Source: Lunularia cruciata
Lineage: Eukaryota; Streptophyta; Marchantiopsida; Lunulariales; Lunulariaceae
NCBI GenBank assembly: GCA_948567375.1
Contig: CAOYZS010000005.1
Coordinates: 186,001 to 250,000 of the forward strand
Length of the DNA: 64,000 bases
Direction: 5' to 3'
Shown: positions 10,336 to 22,248 of the stretch, piece after piece
Numbering within the stretch: the stretch's first letter is position 1
Layout of the letters: each line of letters begins with the position of its first letter
Position numbers and translations under genes: made by a program
The notes under the pieces: model-generated
Told to the model about the DNA's origin: nothing
The model's input: only the letters and a program-made list of their open reading frames with translations
The model's database searches: none

Positions 10336-13300
10336 TACCAGTGATTACGATTTATTCTTGACTTTTTATGTAGTCACTGGTTAGAGCAGATCCTGTCTCA
10401 TATACCTATATACATATGTCTCATGTTTGACGCTTTGCCCATTCTCAGACCTGTGACTATCCACTCTCTTCCCCTTCGCCCCAACTCACATCTGTTGTTT
10501 TGCTTCATGGTTCCCTTTTATGTGTTCTGAACAGTCTGTCAATTTCAGTTCCCCCAGAATGGTTTACTTTTGATTTGTGAGTCTTCAATTACAGCTTGTT
10601 TATTTCACTCCTTACATTACCTCGCGTTTCGGTATATCTGTTCTCCTGTTAATCAGTATATATTGATAATACATATCTAACTGTTTCCACGTGACAGTTA
10701 TTTCGCGTTTCATTCGATGATGTTTCTCATATAGATATGCTGGTGTTTCAATATGTTTATTTCGATTATGCCATTGCTGCAGGTTACCTTCGATGCATTC
10801 TAACTTCGGGATTTCATACTACTCTAGTCTTGCGTGTCGCTTACCTTCCGTGCATTCTACCCTCGGGTTTTCATATTCCTAGTGTTGAGTATCATGTACA
10901 TATTGTTTATCGCTCATTTGCACTTCATGAGTTCTGGATAACCCGTTCCCAGAACGGCTTCTGTTGGCTTCTGTTCTCATATACCTATATATTGATAATA
11001 CATGTTCTCCCCTGTTGATCTGTATATATTGATAATAAATCATCGAGTAGTTTCTATTAGTTTTTATTTGCTTTTGATACTAACATCTGTTTGCTTTCAG
11101 ACTTTAACCAGGTATGTCGTGAGTCCCTTTCTTATTCCTCCTCACGTTTTCATTTTCTTCAAGAGGATGCTGATTTCTTTACATTACTTAGCCTTTCTGG
11201 TTATTACTGTTGCTGCCCTTTGTTTGGACTTGAAACTTCATTCGTTACAGCTTTTCCCTTACCCTGAGCAGCACCGTTGGAAGCAACAGAGTTTGCCTTG
11301 GCACTCATGAGTTTTCAAGCAGAAACTCAGTATGAGGGGTACTGACTCTAGCTCAACTACTTCGGCACTGATGAAGTCGCATGTGCTTTCATGGAGATGT
11401 ACTATGGCTGTCTTCTGCTTCCCTCAGTCATTTGGTTTCTCTGGACTTAGGCGTCCATAGCGCTTGCTGTGATATATCAATATCCAAGTCCTCGGTTGCT
11501 TTGCACATCTTCCCTCGTTCTCTGAGCGATTTCTACTTCCAGTGCTCTGTCTCATACACCTTCCACGATTTTCGTTTCCTGACTGAGATCTTCCTTGACC
11601 CGCGATATTTACAGATTACTTCTTGTCTCTTGACACCAGTGTATCTCCATCCGTTTAAGTTTGCTGTTTCTTCCTGATGTATTTATTTCTTGCACTTATG
11701 CCTTTGCTGCTTGTTACTTTGTTGCACTTGTGCCTTTGCTGCAGGTTACTTTCGATGCATTTTACATTACAGCTTTAATACTACTCTAGCATTGTGCTTC
11801 ATGTACATGCTGTTTATCAGATATGTGCACCTCATGAGTTCTGGATAACCCGTTCCTAGAATGGCTTCTGCTCTCATATACCAATATACCTTGGCACTCA
11901 TGAGTTTTCGAGTAGAAACTTGAGACGAGGAGTACTGACATTTGTTCAGCTTCTTCAGTACTGCGTGAGGCACTGATGAAGTCGTTGGTGTTATCGTGGA
12001 GGGTTACTATGGCCGCCTTCTGCATCCTTCAGTTGTTTAGCATCTCCGGACTCCAGTGTCCATAGTGCTGGTTGTGATATACTTTATATATCCTTTCCTC
12101 CTGTCCTTTATATATCCTATACTTTATATTTCATTGTATGGGGTTGGACTGATTCCCATTTTAGCTGATTTAGTGGATTTCCGTGTTAGAGTGCATGCCC
12201 AATTCATTGTTTTTTGTTAGATTTCGCTATCTTACAAATGAAAAAATTTCCATGCTTATCATGGGCTTAGTATCTAGCGAGACTTAAGAGCATCCCTGCT
12301 TTCTGCCAGGCGGGGAGCTCCAGTTCGATCCCACCAGTAGTTTTTCCCGGAGGCCTGTATACCATACTGTTGTTTGGGAGTCCTTCTTGACTTCTGAACT
12401 CATATATATACTGTATGCTGCATCTCAACTATGCGAGTTGCTATCTAACGCGAGTTGCTATCTAACGGTTTCCACGTGACAGTTATTTCGCATTTCATTC
12501 GATGATGTTTCTCATATAGATATGCTGGTGTTTCAATATGTTTATTTTGATTCTGCCATTGCTTCAGGTTACCTTCAATGCATTCTAACTTCAGGATTTC
12601 ACTACTCTAGTCTTGCGTGTCGCTGACCTTCCCGTGCATTCTACCCTCGGGGTTACATATTCCTATTGTTCAGTATCATGTACATATTGTTTATCGCTCA
12701 TTTGCACTTCATGAGTTCTGGATAACCCGTTCCCAAAACGGCTTCCGTTCTCGTATACCTATATATACTGTATCCCTTAAAACAAGTTTCCTATTCCTCT
12801 CGCTTCATCCACGCACTACATCCTGGCGGGCTCTTACAGCACATAGCACGTTTCCTATGCCTCTCGCTTTCGGTTGCATTGCTGCTCTCGACTTCATTAT
12901 TTCTTACTGGTGAACTCTTACATCAAGCTTTCTAACCCACGCTCACGTTGGCCTTGCTGCTCTCGATTTCAAGTTCATTATTGTCCATTGACAGTACGGT
13001 ATTCTCAATTTCTTGCACTTATGCCTTTGCTACAGGTTACCTTTTTGCACTTATACTTTTGCTGCAGGTTATTTCCGATGCATTTTACATTAAAGCTTTC
13101 ATACTACACTAGCACTGTACTTCAAGTACATGTTGTTTCTCGAATATGTGCACTTGTGCACTTCATGAGTTCTGCATAACCCGTTCCCAGAATGGCTTCT
13201 GCTCTCATTTACCAATATATACTGTATGCCTTGGCACTGATGAGTTTTTGGGCGGAAACTCGATATGAGGGGTACTGACTCTACCTCAGTTACTTTGGCA

Positions 13301-16300
13301 TTGCGTGAGGCACTGATGAAGTTGCATGTGTTTTCATGGAGACAAACTATGGCCGTCTTCTGCTTCCCTTAGCTGTTTGGTTTCTCTGGACACAGGCATC
13401 CATAGTGCGTACTATAATATCTCAATATCCAGTCCTTGGATGCTTTGCTCGACTTCCCACGTTTCGCTGAGCGATTCTGAGTTCTACTTCCAGTGCTCTT
13501 TCTCCTACACCTTCCACGATTTTCGTTTCCTGACTACAATCTTCCTTGCCCCATGTTATTTTCTCCTTCCATGGCTCTTTCTGCTACACCTTCCACGACT
13601 TCCGTTTCCTGACTCAGATCATCCTTGACCCACGATATTTACAGACTACTTCTTGTCTCTTGACACCATTCGTTTAAGTTGGCAGTTTCTTCCTGATGTA
13701 TTTTTTCTCTACCTCTGTGGGAGGTCGGCATCTGCGTCTTTGATGGCTGCATCTCTAATATGCATGTTGCTATCTATTGGTTTCTAAGTGACATTTACTT
13801 CGCCTTTCATTTGATGATGTTTCTTCTCTATATATGCAGGTGTTTCAATATGTTTGCTTCGATCATGCAATTGCTGTAGATTAGATTCGATGAATTCTAA
13901 CTTAGGGATTTCATACTACTCTAGCGTTGCGTATCATGAATATCTTGCTTAACGATTTTTCGCACCTCATGAGTTCTGGATAACCCTTTCCCACAACGGC
14001 ATCTGTTCTCGTATACCTATATATACTGTATATATTCATGAGTTTTCGAGCAGAAACTCGATATGAGGGGTACTGACTCTATCTCAGCTACTTCGGCACT
14101 GCGTGAGGCACTGATGAAGTCGCATGTGTTTTCATGGAGACGTACTATGGCCGTCTTCTGCTTCCCTGAGTGGTTTGGTTTCTCTGGACTCAGGCGTCCA
14201 TAGCGCTTGCTGTGATATATCGATATCCAGTCCTTGGATGCTTTGCTCGTCTTCCCTCGTTCTCTGAGCGATTTCTACTTCCAGTGCTCTTTCTCCTTCA
14301 CCTTCCACGACTTTTGTTTCCTGACAAAGATCTTCCTTGCCCCACGATATATTCTACTTCCCGTGCTCTTTCTCCTGCACCTTCCATGATTGTCGTTTCC
14401 TGACTCTGATCTTCCTTGACCTGCGATATTTACAGCTTACTTCTTGTCTCTTGCTACCAGTTTTTCTCCATCCGTTTAAGTTGGCCGTTTATTCCTGATG
14501 TATTTTTTCCGCTACTGATGTGGGAGGTCAGCATCCGCTTCTTTGATGGCTGCCTCTCAAATATGTGTATTGCTATCTACTGGTTTCTCAATGACATTTA
14601 CTCCGCCTTTCATTTGCTGATGTTTCTTCTCTATATATGCCATTGTTCCATTAGGTTTGCTTCGATTCTGCCATTGCTGTCAGATACCTTCAATGCATTC
14701 TAACTTAGGGATTTCATACTACTCTAGCGTTGCGTTCCATGTACATCTTGCTTAACGATCGTTTGCAACTCATGAGTTCTGGATAACCCGTTCCCAGAAC
14801 GGCATGTGTTCTCGTATACCTATATATACTGTATACTTCACCTTCACCTTCATTCATGTCACCTCTGCTTTTTCCGCTTCAGTTGACTCATCCCCTTCCC
14901 GTGCAGTGCTGAAGTTTTCTTGCTCCACTCTCGTATCACTAGCGAACCTCTGCTCTACGCTTTCTCATTGTTGTGTCCTGGACTTTCTCTCTACTAATGA
15001 ATGTTTGTGATTTCAGGGATCCATCAGGTATTCTTGATTTCTTCCCTCATCTTACTCATGTGGATTCTTTTCTTTCTGGATTGATCCTCATTATACGGTT
15101 AAGACTCCAGCGCTTAAGTGCGTGCCTGCACTTTTGCTTGCCCTTGCTTTCCACACTTCTACCTCTGGTCTTTTTGACATTCCCATTACTTTTGAGCGGC
15201 ACTTTAGGGGAGCAACCGAGTTTGCCTGGGCACTCATGAGTTTTCGAGCGTAAACTCGGTTTGAGGGGTACCGGCAATTGCTCAGCTACTTCGGCACTGC
15301 ATGAGGCACTGATGAAGTCGCAGGTGTTTTTGTGAAGGTTTACTATGGCCGCCTTCTGCTTCCCTTCATTGTTTAGCGTCTCAGGACTCAAGCGTCCATA
15401 GCGCTTGTTGTGATACTTTATATCCTGTCCTTTTTCGCTTCGCTCTCGTTACCCTGTTACAGTTCGACAGGCAGCCACACTATCCTATAGCTCTCGCATT
15501 GTTCCATTCCTCCATTCCCCAGCTAACTCCCTCTCTATTATTTTTCCTGCGCTCTTTGCCTGATTATTGGGACCTCTTGTGCATACAGTGTTCCTACCCG
15601 ACTCCAGCCCATGTTTTCTATTTTTATCGTTCACGCACTGCTTACTGGCAGTCTTTTACATAGGGTTACCTATTTCTCGGAGTTGTTTGCATAGAGTTCT
15701 TGATTTCATGGTGGTTTACTAGTCTGTTAGCCATATGTTATTGTCAATTTATTTCAATTATGCCTTTGCTTCACGTTGTATTCGATGCATTCTACCTTAT
15801 GGATTTCTCACTATTCTAGCATTGTCAATTTTGTACATCTTGCTTACAGATCATTTGCACCTGATGAGTTCTGGATAACCCGTTCTGGGAACGGCATCTG
15901 TTCTCGTATACCTATATATCCTGTCCTCTTACGCTTCGCTCTAGTTACACTCTTACATTTAGACCCGTTTCTGCAGCCACATCCTTCAAGAATTCTTGTT
16001 TTGTTCCACTCCTCCATTCCCCTACTATTTCACTCCGTACTCCTTTCCCCTTTACTACTTTAGCATTGTGATTGACATATTACTAATTATGATTCAAGTA
16101 CATGATAGCATTGTGATTCAAGTACATGTTGTTGATCGGATATGTGCACTTCATGAGTTCCGGATAACCCGTTCCCATAACGGCTTCTGCCCTCATATAC
16201 CAGTATATATACCCAACTCATGAGTTTTCGAGCAGAAACTCGATATGAGGGGTACTGACTCTATCTCAGCTACTTCGGCACTGCGTGAGGCACTGATGAA

Positions 16301-17322
16301 GTCGCATGTGTTTTCATGGAGACGTACTGTGGCCGTCTTCTGCTTCTCTCAGTGGTTTGGTTTGTCTAGACTCAGGCGTCCATAGCGCTTGCTGTGACAT
16401 ATCGATATACAGTCCTTGGATGCTTTGCTTGTCTTCCCTCGTTCTCTGAGCGATTTCTACTTCCAGTGCTCTTTCTCCTACACCTTCCACGATTTTCGTT
16501 CCCTGACTAAGATCTTCCTTGCCCTGCGATATATTCTACTTACAGTGCTCTTTCTCCTACACCTTCCACGATGGTGCGTTTCCTGACTCAGATCTTCCTT
16601 TTTCCTGACTCAGATCTTCCTTGACCCGTGATATTTACAGATTACTTGTTGTCTCTTGACACCAGTTTTTCTCCATCCGTTTAAGTTGGCCGTTTATTCC
16701 TGACGTATCTTTTCTCTACTGATGTGGGCATCCGCTTCTTTGATGGCTGCCTCTCAAATATGTGTATTGCTATCTACTGGTTTCTCAATGACATTTACTT
16801 CGCCTTTCATTTGATGATGTTTCTTCTCTATATCTATGCAGTTGTTCCAATAGCTTTGCTTCGATTATGCCATTGCTGTAGGTTACCTTCGATGCATTCT
16901 CACTTAGGGATTTCATACTACTCTAGAGTTGCGTATCATGTAGATCTTGCTTAACGATCTTTTGCACTTCATGAGTTCTGGATAACCCGTTCCCAGAACG
17001 GCATCTGTTCTCGTATACCTATATATACCCAACTCCAGCTGACGTTCTTAATCTTCATTCACGCACTGCTTACTAGCTGGCTCTTATTAGATCACTTTTC
17101 CTATTCCTTGCTATTGTTTGCATAGATGCTCTAGATTCTTCACTAGTTTGTTGGCCATCTGTTATTCTCAAATCGTTTCAATTATGCCTTTGCTGCAGGT
17201 TACATTCGATGCATTCTACCTTAGGGATTTAACACTACTCTAGCATTGTGATTCATGTACATATTATTTATCGATCATTTTTACTTCATGAGTTCTTGAT
17301 AACCTGTTCCCAGAAGGGTTTG
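10336..17322 (+). repeat. Head-to-tail array of truncated Penelope-type 3' modules
   Basis: Successive copies, all + strand, each ending in the hairpin and tail, with ends near 10992, 11888, 12767, 13220, 14030, 14828, 15919, 16210, 17026 and 17322. Each following copy starts at a different internal point: 'ccttggcactc' after 11888, 'ttcatgag' after 14030, 'cctgtcctctt' after 15919, 'cccaactcat' after 16210, 'cccaactccag' after 17026. So 5' truncation varies while the 3' end is fixed. Exon-like 11-nt cassettes sit at 11101-11111 and 15017-15027. No coding region is supported. Confidence 0.8.
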
Positions 17323-17466
17323 TCTGTCGCAGCCCTCAGAATCAAGGTGATATAGAGTCCTTTTTGGGAGGTAGCAAACCTGTAATGGCGTCTTGTGATA
17401 TACAGTTTCTCGACAAGGACTGGGAGTTCGTCATGGCTTATTGTGCATTTATTGTTGGTTTTCCAG

Positions 17467-17886
17467 ATGGATAAGGCATCTTTACTGGGTGATGCTATTG
17501 CTCACATTCAAGAGCTCCACTGCAAGGTACAAGAAATGGAGTTCCAGATCAAAGGTCTCGAGGCTCAGGCAAAGATGTTAAGAGAGAAGTCCTCTGATCC
17601 AGAAACATCCAGGGGAAATTTGAGTAACGGCTTCAGGGATATCTTACATCCGTCAACAGTTCTTAGTGGATGTTCAGTGCCTTCTGGATCAAGACTTTCC
17701 GCGGATCTAAAACCAACAATTGCGGTTCACACCTTAGGACACGAAGCTATGATTCGACTACACTGCATGAAAGAGTCATATGCGTTGGCAAACTTGATGT
17801 TTACGCTCGAAGAACTGAAGTTAGAGGTCCAACATGCTAACCTTTCAATTCTGGAAGATTCAATGGTCCACATTATCTTGGTGAAA
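17467..17886 (+). CDS. MYC-type bHLH transcription factor, middle exon (helix 2, coiled coil, start of ACT-like domain)
   Basis: 140 codons, phase 0 at both ends (acceptor ttttccag, donor gtaagt at 17887). It opens with MDKASLLGDAIAHIQEL, the second helix of the HLH, continuing into a Leu/Glu/Lys-rich coiled coil (KVQEMEFQIKGLEAQ) that supports dimerisation. After a variable linker it encodes most of a C-terminal ACT-like domain (HEAMIRLHC ... LANLMFTLEELKLEVQHAN ... MVHIILVK), as in MYC2-type proteins. Reading straight through the donor gives a stop within about 20 codons, which supports the splice site. Confidence 0.9.
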
Positions 17887-18589
17887 GTAAGTGATCTTTT
17901 CCTTACATACGAGTATTCTTGTGGTTTCTTATGTGCAGTGAGTTAAGCATACTTAAAGGAGTTGTTCGTTAAATATTTTCGTCTCTGTCCGATATTCTGA
18001 CCAGTTCCATTCACGACCTTCCGAATAACTCATGCGTATATTGAAGTTTTTGCTCATTGCAAATTGGATTGACATACATGAAGGCCCGTTAGCACAGACG
18101 CTTATGTGACCCGTTTTCGGCATGACTGATCCAGCTGGGTTTTAGCGATCTAGACAGAGCTAGCTTCTAACAAGCATCACATAGACCGAAGGTTAATTCG
18201 TTGTTGGGAGTACGAATCTACTCTGTTCATTTTGGGAACTGTCAGATTCCTTGCTCTTTCTCTGCTTGCTTATCTTATCCATTCTTCACATCTTGATTCC
18301 TTCTGTCAGGGTGATTCTTTTGCTACTTCGTAGATAAACGCAGATTTGATCCTGGATGGGTGGCACTTCTTGTTTTCTTCCATCAACTTGTAGCTCTGGT
18401 CGTACTCATCTGACACTTTCTTAAGCAAGTCCTTGTTGCTTACATGCGCATATGGGCTTAGTTTGTGTCGAGTGCAGCTCAAATATGCGAGTTGTTTATT
18501 TCCGCTTTTTGTTGATCTTGAACGCCAGTTTTGGCAATTCTGAGTTATGTGTACTTGCTTAGATTTGCATGTGTTCAATCTGCGGTCGT

Positions 18590-19720
18590 TTCGTCCTAAG
18601 TGGGTGTGGATCCCCAGTTCTGCGAGCGCCTCCGCTCCCTAAATATCTTGTTATGCCTTGGCATTCATCAGCTCTTGAACCAAAATGCGAAGGGTCATGA
18701 CTTTTGACACTTCGTGGAGCTTTGATGAATTTGTTCATGGGAGAAGGGAAGGAACTGTTATTCATATTGCATAGGCGTTATCGAAGACAAGGTGTGTACT
18801 AGTTCTTTACATATATGAGGTCTTCCCATAGGCTCGCATACCATACAGTTGTATGGGAGTTCTACTTGACTTCTGAATTGTATATACTGTCTACCATTAT
18901 TTTCATTCACATATGGCTTTCTGCCATGTGGTCATGCCATGGGAACGGCTTCTGTTCTCGTATACCAATATGGCTTTCTGCCATGTGTCTTCAAAGGTTT
19001 GCTTATGGACAACGTGGCCATTGCTTATAGACACGTGGACCCACCTTGTCCATCACTTGATCCAAGGTAAATTTTGCCTGTTTTCTTTGCCTTTCCCGCA
19101 GTGCTCCAGGTCCTTTCAGGCTTTTCCTTGCTTCTCTGTTCTTTCCTTCTTACATTTCGCCTTTGCTTTTCCTGTTTGAGTAGACTTGTCCCTTCCCGTG
19201 CAGCGCTGACGTTTCTTGCTCTCCTCTTGTATTACTAATGAACCTAAGTGGCACTTTAGGGGACAACTGAGTTTGCCTTGGCACTCATGAGTTTTCGAGC
19301 AGAAACTCGGTATAAGGGGTATTGACACTTGCTCAGCTACACTTACTGGTGGTCAATTACATAATGTGTTATATTTCTCGTATTCGTATGAATAGCTGTT
19401 ATTGATTTCAAGTTGTTTACTAGTCCTTTAGATATATGTTATTCTCAATTGGTTGCAATTATGCCTTTGCTTCAGGTTACATCCGATGCATTCTACTTTA
19501 TGGATTGGTTATTATTCTAGCATTGTGCATAAAGAACATCTTGGTTACTGATCATTTGCATGCAATGGGTGCTGGATTACCTTTATGGATTGGTTATTAT
19601 TCTAGCATTGTGCATAAAGTACATCTTGGTTACTGATCATTTGCATGTAGTGGGTGCTGGATTACCCATTCCCAGAACGGCCTCTGCACTCATCTACCTA
19701 TATCCAGTCCCCTAACGCCA
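18590..19720 (+). repeat. Penelope-type modules, two subfamilies
   Basis: Starts with a diverged hairpin unit near 18600-18655 ('gtggatccccagttctgcgagcg'-type). From about 18800 the standard module begins with 'cccataggctcgcatacc', followed by the block ending 'tttcgagcagaaactcgg'. A tail with 'cccattcccagaacggcctctg' lies near 19668-19700. An internal 90-bp stretch ('ttatggattggttattattc') is duplicated at about 19498 and 19583. Confidence 0.72.
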
Positions 19721-21430
19721 GTGATATACTCTATCCAGTTTATGGCGACCCTATGGACCCTATGCCTTGATTTGTGGACCCTATGACTTGGTACTCATGA
19801 TCCTTTGAACAGAAACTCGGTTTGAGGAGTACTGGCATTCGTCCAGCTACTTCAGCACTACGTTTGGCAATGATGAAGGCGTTTGTGCTTCCGCAGAGGC
19901 GAACGATGACTACCTTTCTGCTTCCCTCTGTGTTTTTGGTTTTAGGACTCATGTATTCATAGCTCATGCTGTGATATTATTGATATCCAGTTCTATAACG
20001 CTTTGCTCTTCTTCCCTCGTTCTCTGAACCAGCTCCTGTATTTTTCGAGTTTTCATATGTTCAGGCTGTCTCACGGATCTTCCTCGATTTTCCTTCCTTC
20101 ATCCTCTGTGCGATCTCACATTTTTCTTGCTGTCACATGGCTTCAGTGGAGGCGTACGATGACTGCCTTTCTGCTTGCCTCTGTCTTTCTGGTTTTAGGA
20201 CTCATGTGCTCATAGTTCATGCTGTGATATTATCAATATCCAGTCTTATAACGCTTCGCTCGTCTTCCCTCGTTCTCTGAACCAGCTCCTGTATTATTCA
20301 AGTTTTCATACGTTCAGGCTGTCTTAGGGATCTTCGTCGATTTTCCTTCCTTCGTCCTCTGTGCGATCTCACATTTTACTTGCTGTCACATGGCTTTTCT
20401 ATTTGGGTCTATATTTATAGTTCGCTTCTGGCTCTTCACGTCGATTTCATTTCTCTTCTTGATCCTGTTCGAGTGCACCAGTAGTTTCTGCTATAGGCTT
20501 GCATACCATGCAGTTGTACAAGAGTTTTACTTGACTTCTGGATTTTTATATATACAGTCTACCACGACTTTAATTGACATACGGTTTTTTGCAATGAGGT
20601 CATTGAGTGTTCACTTATTAACACAGGGGTCTACCTTGTCCATCACTTCATCTGTGGCAGCTATTGCCTCCAGTGTTGCTACCGGACTCCAGCCGGGAGT
20701 TTAATTTCATCGTTCATGCACTGCTTACTGGTGTTCAATTACATAAATTTTTATATTTATGAATTCGTGTGAATTATATTTCTCGAATTTGTTTGAGTAG
20801 GTGGTATCGATTTCAAGTTGTTTACTAGTCCTTTAGATCTATGCTGTTCTCAATTTGTTGCAATTATCCTTTGCTTCAGGTTACATTCGATACATTCTAC
20901 TTTATGGATTTCTCACTATTCTAGCATTGTGCAGACAGTACATCTTGGTAGCCGATCAGATGCATTTAATGAGGTCTGGATCACCCGTTCCTAGAATGGC
21001 TTCTGCTCTCGTCGACCTAAATCCAGTCCTCTTTCTGGATCTCACGTTCAAGTGCTAGATCTCCCGTTTGATGAACGGCTTCTGTCCTTCATTGGTTTAT
21101 ATCCAGTCCTCTTGCGCTTCACTCTCGTCTCCTCATATCAAGTTGCGTTATGCTGTGATGGTTCAATCAGCCTCAAAGAATACCATCCATATACCTTGCT
21201 CCACTCCTCCCGTCCTCAACTAATTCCCTCTCGTGCTCTTTACCTGATTCATGGTTGATACTTGACTTGCGATCTCCAGTGTTGTTGCCCGTCCCCCCGA
21301 GTGTAGCCTATTTTCTTCCTGCACGCGTTGCTGAGAGGTGGTCAATTGCCCAATGTATCATATTTTTCAAATTCTGTTGAATTCGGTTGCATTGCAGTCA
21401 CCTTATATATGCTGATTACTAGTTCTTTTT
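19721..21430 (+). repeat. Penelope-type subfamily B modules with a 253-bp tandem duplication
   Basis: A related subfamily ('tttggcaatgatgaagg', 'gatattattgatatccag', 'gttctctgaaccagctcctg'). The unit 19896-20148 is repeated in tandem at 20149 to about 20400 with moderate divergence. Tails with CCGTTC-CTA-GAATGG and a diverged 'cccgtttgatgaacgg' follow near 20985-21010 and 21060-21080. Confidence 0.7.
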
Positions 21431-22215
21431 CCTAGATTTATATGTTGTTCTCCTGCTCAGCTACTTCGGCACTGCGTGAGGCACTGATGAAGTCGCAGGT
21501 GTTTTCATGAAGGTTTACTATGGCCATCTTCTGCTTCCCTTTGCTGTTTAGCGTCTCAGGACTCAAGCATCCATAGCGCTTGTTGCGATTTACTTTATAT
21601 CCTGTCCTTTTTCGCATTGCTCTCGTTACCCTTTTACACTTCGACAGGTTTCTGCAGCCACACCATCCTATAGCTCTCACATTGTTCCACTCCTCCATTC
21701 CCCAGCTAATTCCGTCCCTATTATTTATCCTTCTCTCTTTGCCTGATTCATAGGACCTCTGGTGTATACAGTGTTCCTACCAGACTACAGCCCACGTTTT
21801 TTATTTTTATTGTTCACGCACTGCTTACCGGCAGTCTTTTACATAGTGTTACCTATTACTCGCAGTCGTTTGCATAGAGTTCTCGATTTCACGGTGGTTT
21901 ACTAGTCTGTTAGCCATATGTTATTGTCAATTTGTTTCAATTATGCGTTTGCTTCAAGTTACATTCGATGCATTCTACATTGTGGATTTCTCACTATTCT
22001 AGCATTGTGAATCATGTACATCTTGCATACCGATCATTTACACTTCATGAGTTCTGGATAACCCGTTCAAGTTACATTCGATGCATTCTACATTGTGGAT
22101 TTCTCACTATTCTAGCATTGTGAATCATGTACATCTTGCTTACCGATCATTTACACTTCATGAGTTCTGGATAACCCGTTCCCAGAACGGCTTCTGTTCT
22201 CGTATACCAATATGT
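21431..22215 (+). repeat. Penelope-type 3' module with a duplicated tail
   Basis: Standard module whose last part is duplicated in tandem with a 123-bp period (21955-22077 and 22078-22200). The first unit breaks off inside the hairpin ('acccgtt|caagttac') and restarts at 'caagttacattcg'. Only the second unit has the complete hairpin and 'ctcgtataccaatat' tail. This looks like template slippage during copying. Confidence 0.78.
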
Positions 22216-22248
22216 TGTTCTCGTGTCTGAATATTTGTCTGACTAAGT

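Larger units (their letters stand above)
2728..17466 (+). other. 14.7-kb intron of the bHLH gene
   Basis: Bounded by gtgagt at 2728 and ttttccag ending at 17466, phase 0, between VPNVSK and MDKASLL, the loop position where many plant bHLH genes carry an intron. From 2728 to about 3290 I see no recognisable element. From 3293 to 17322 it is filled by head-to-tail Penelope-type copies in the same orientation as the gene, plus one solo Copia LTR. The last 140 bp before exon 17467 look unique. Confidence 0.88.
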
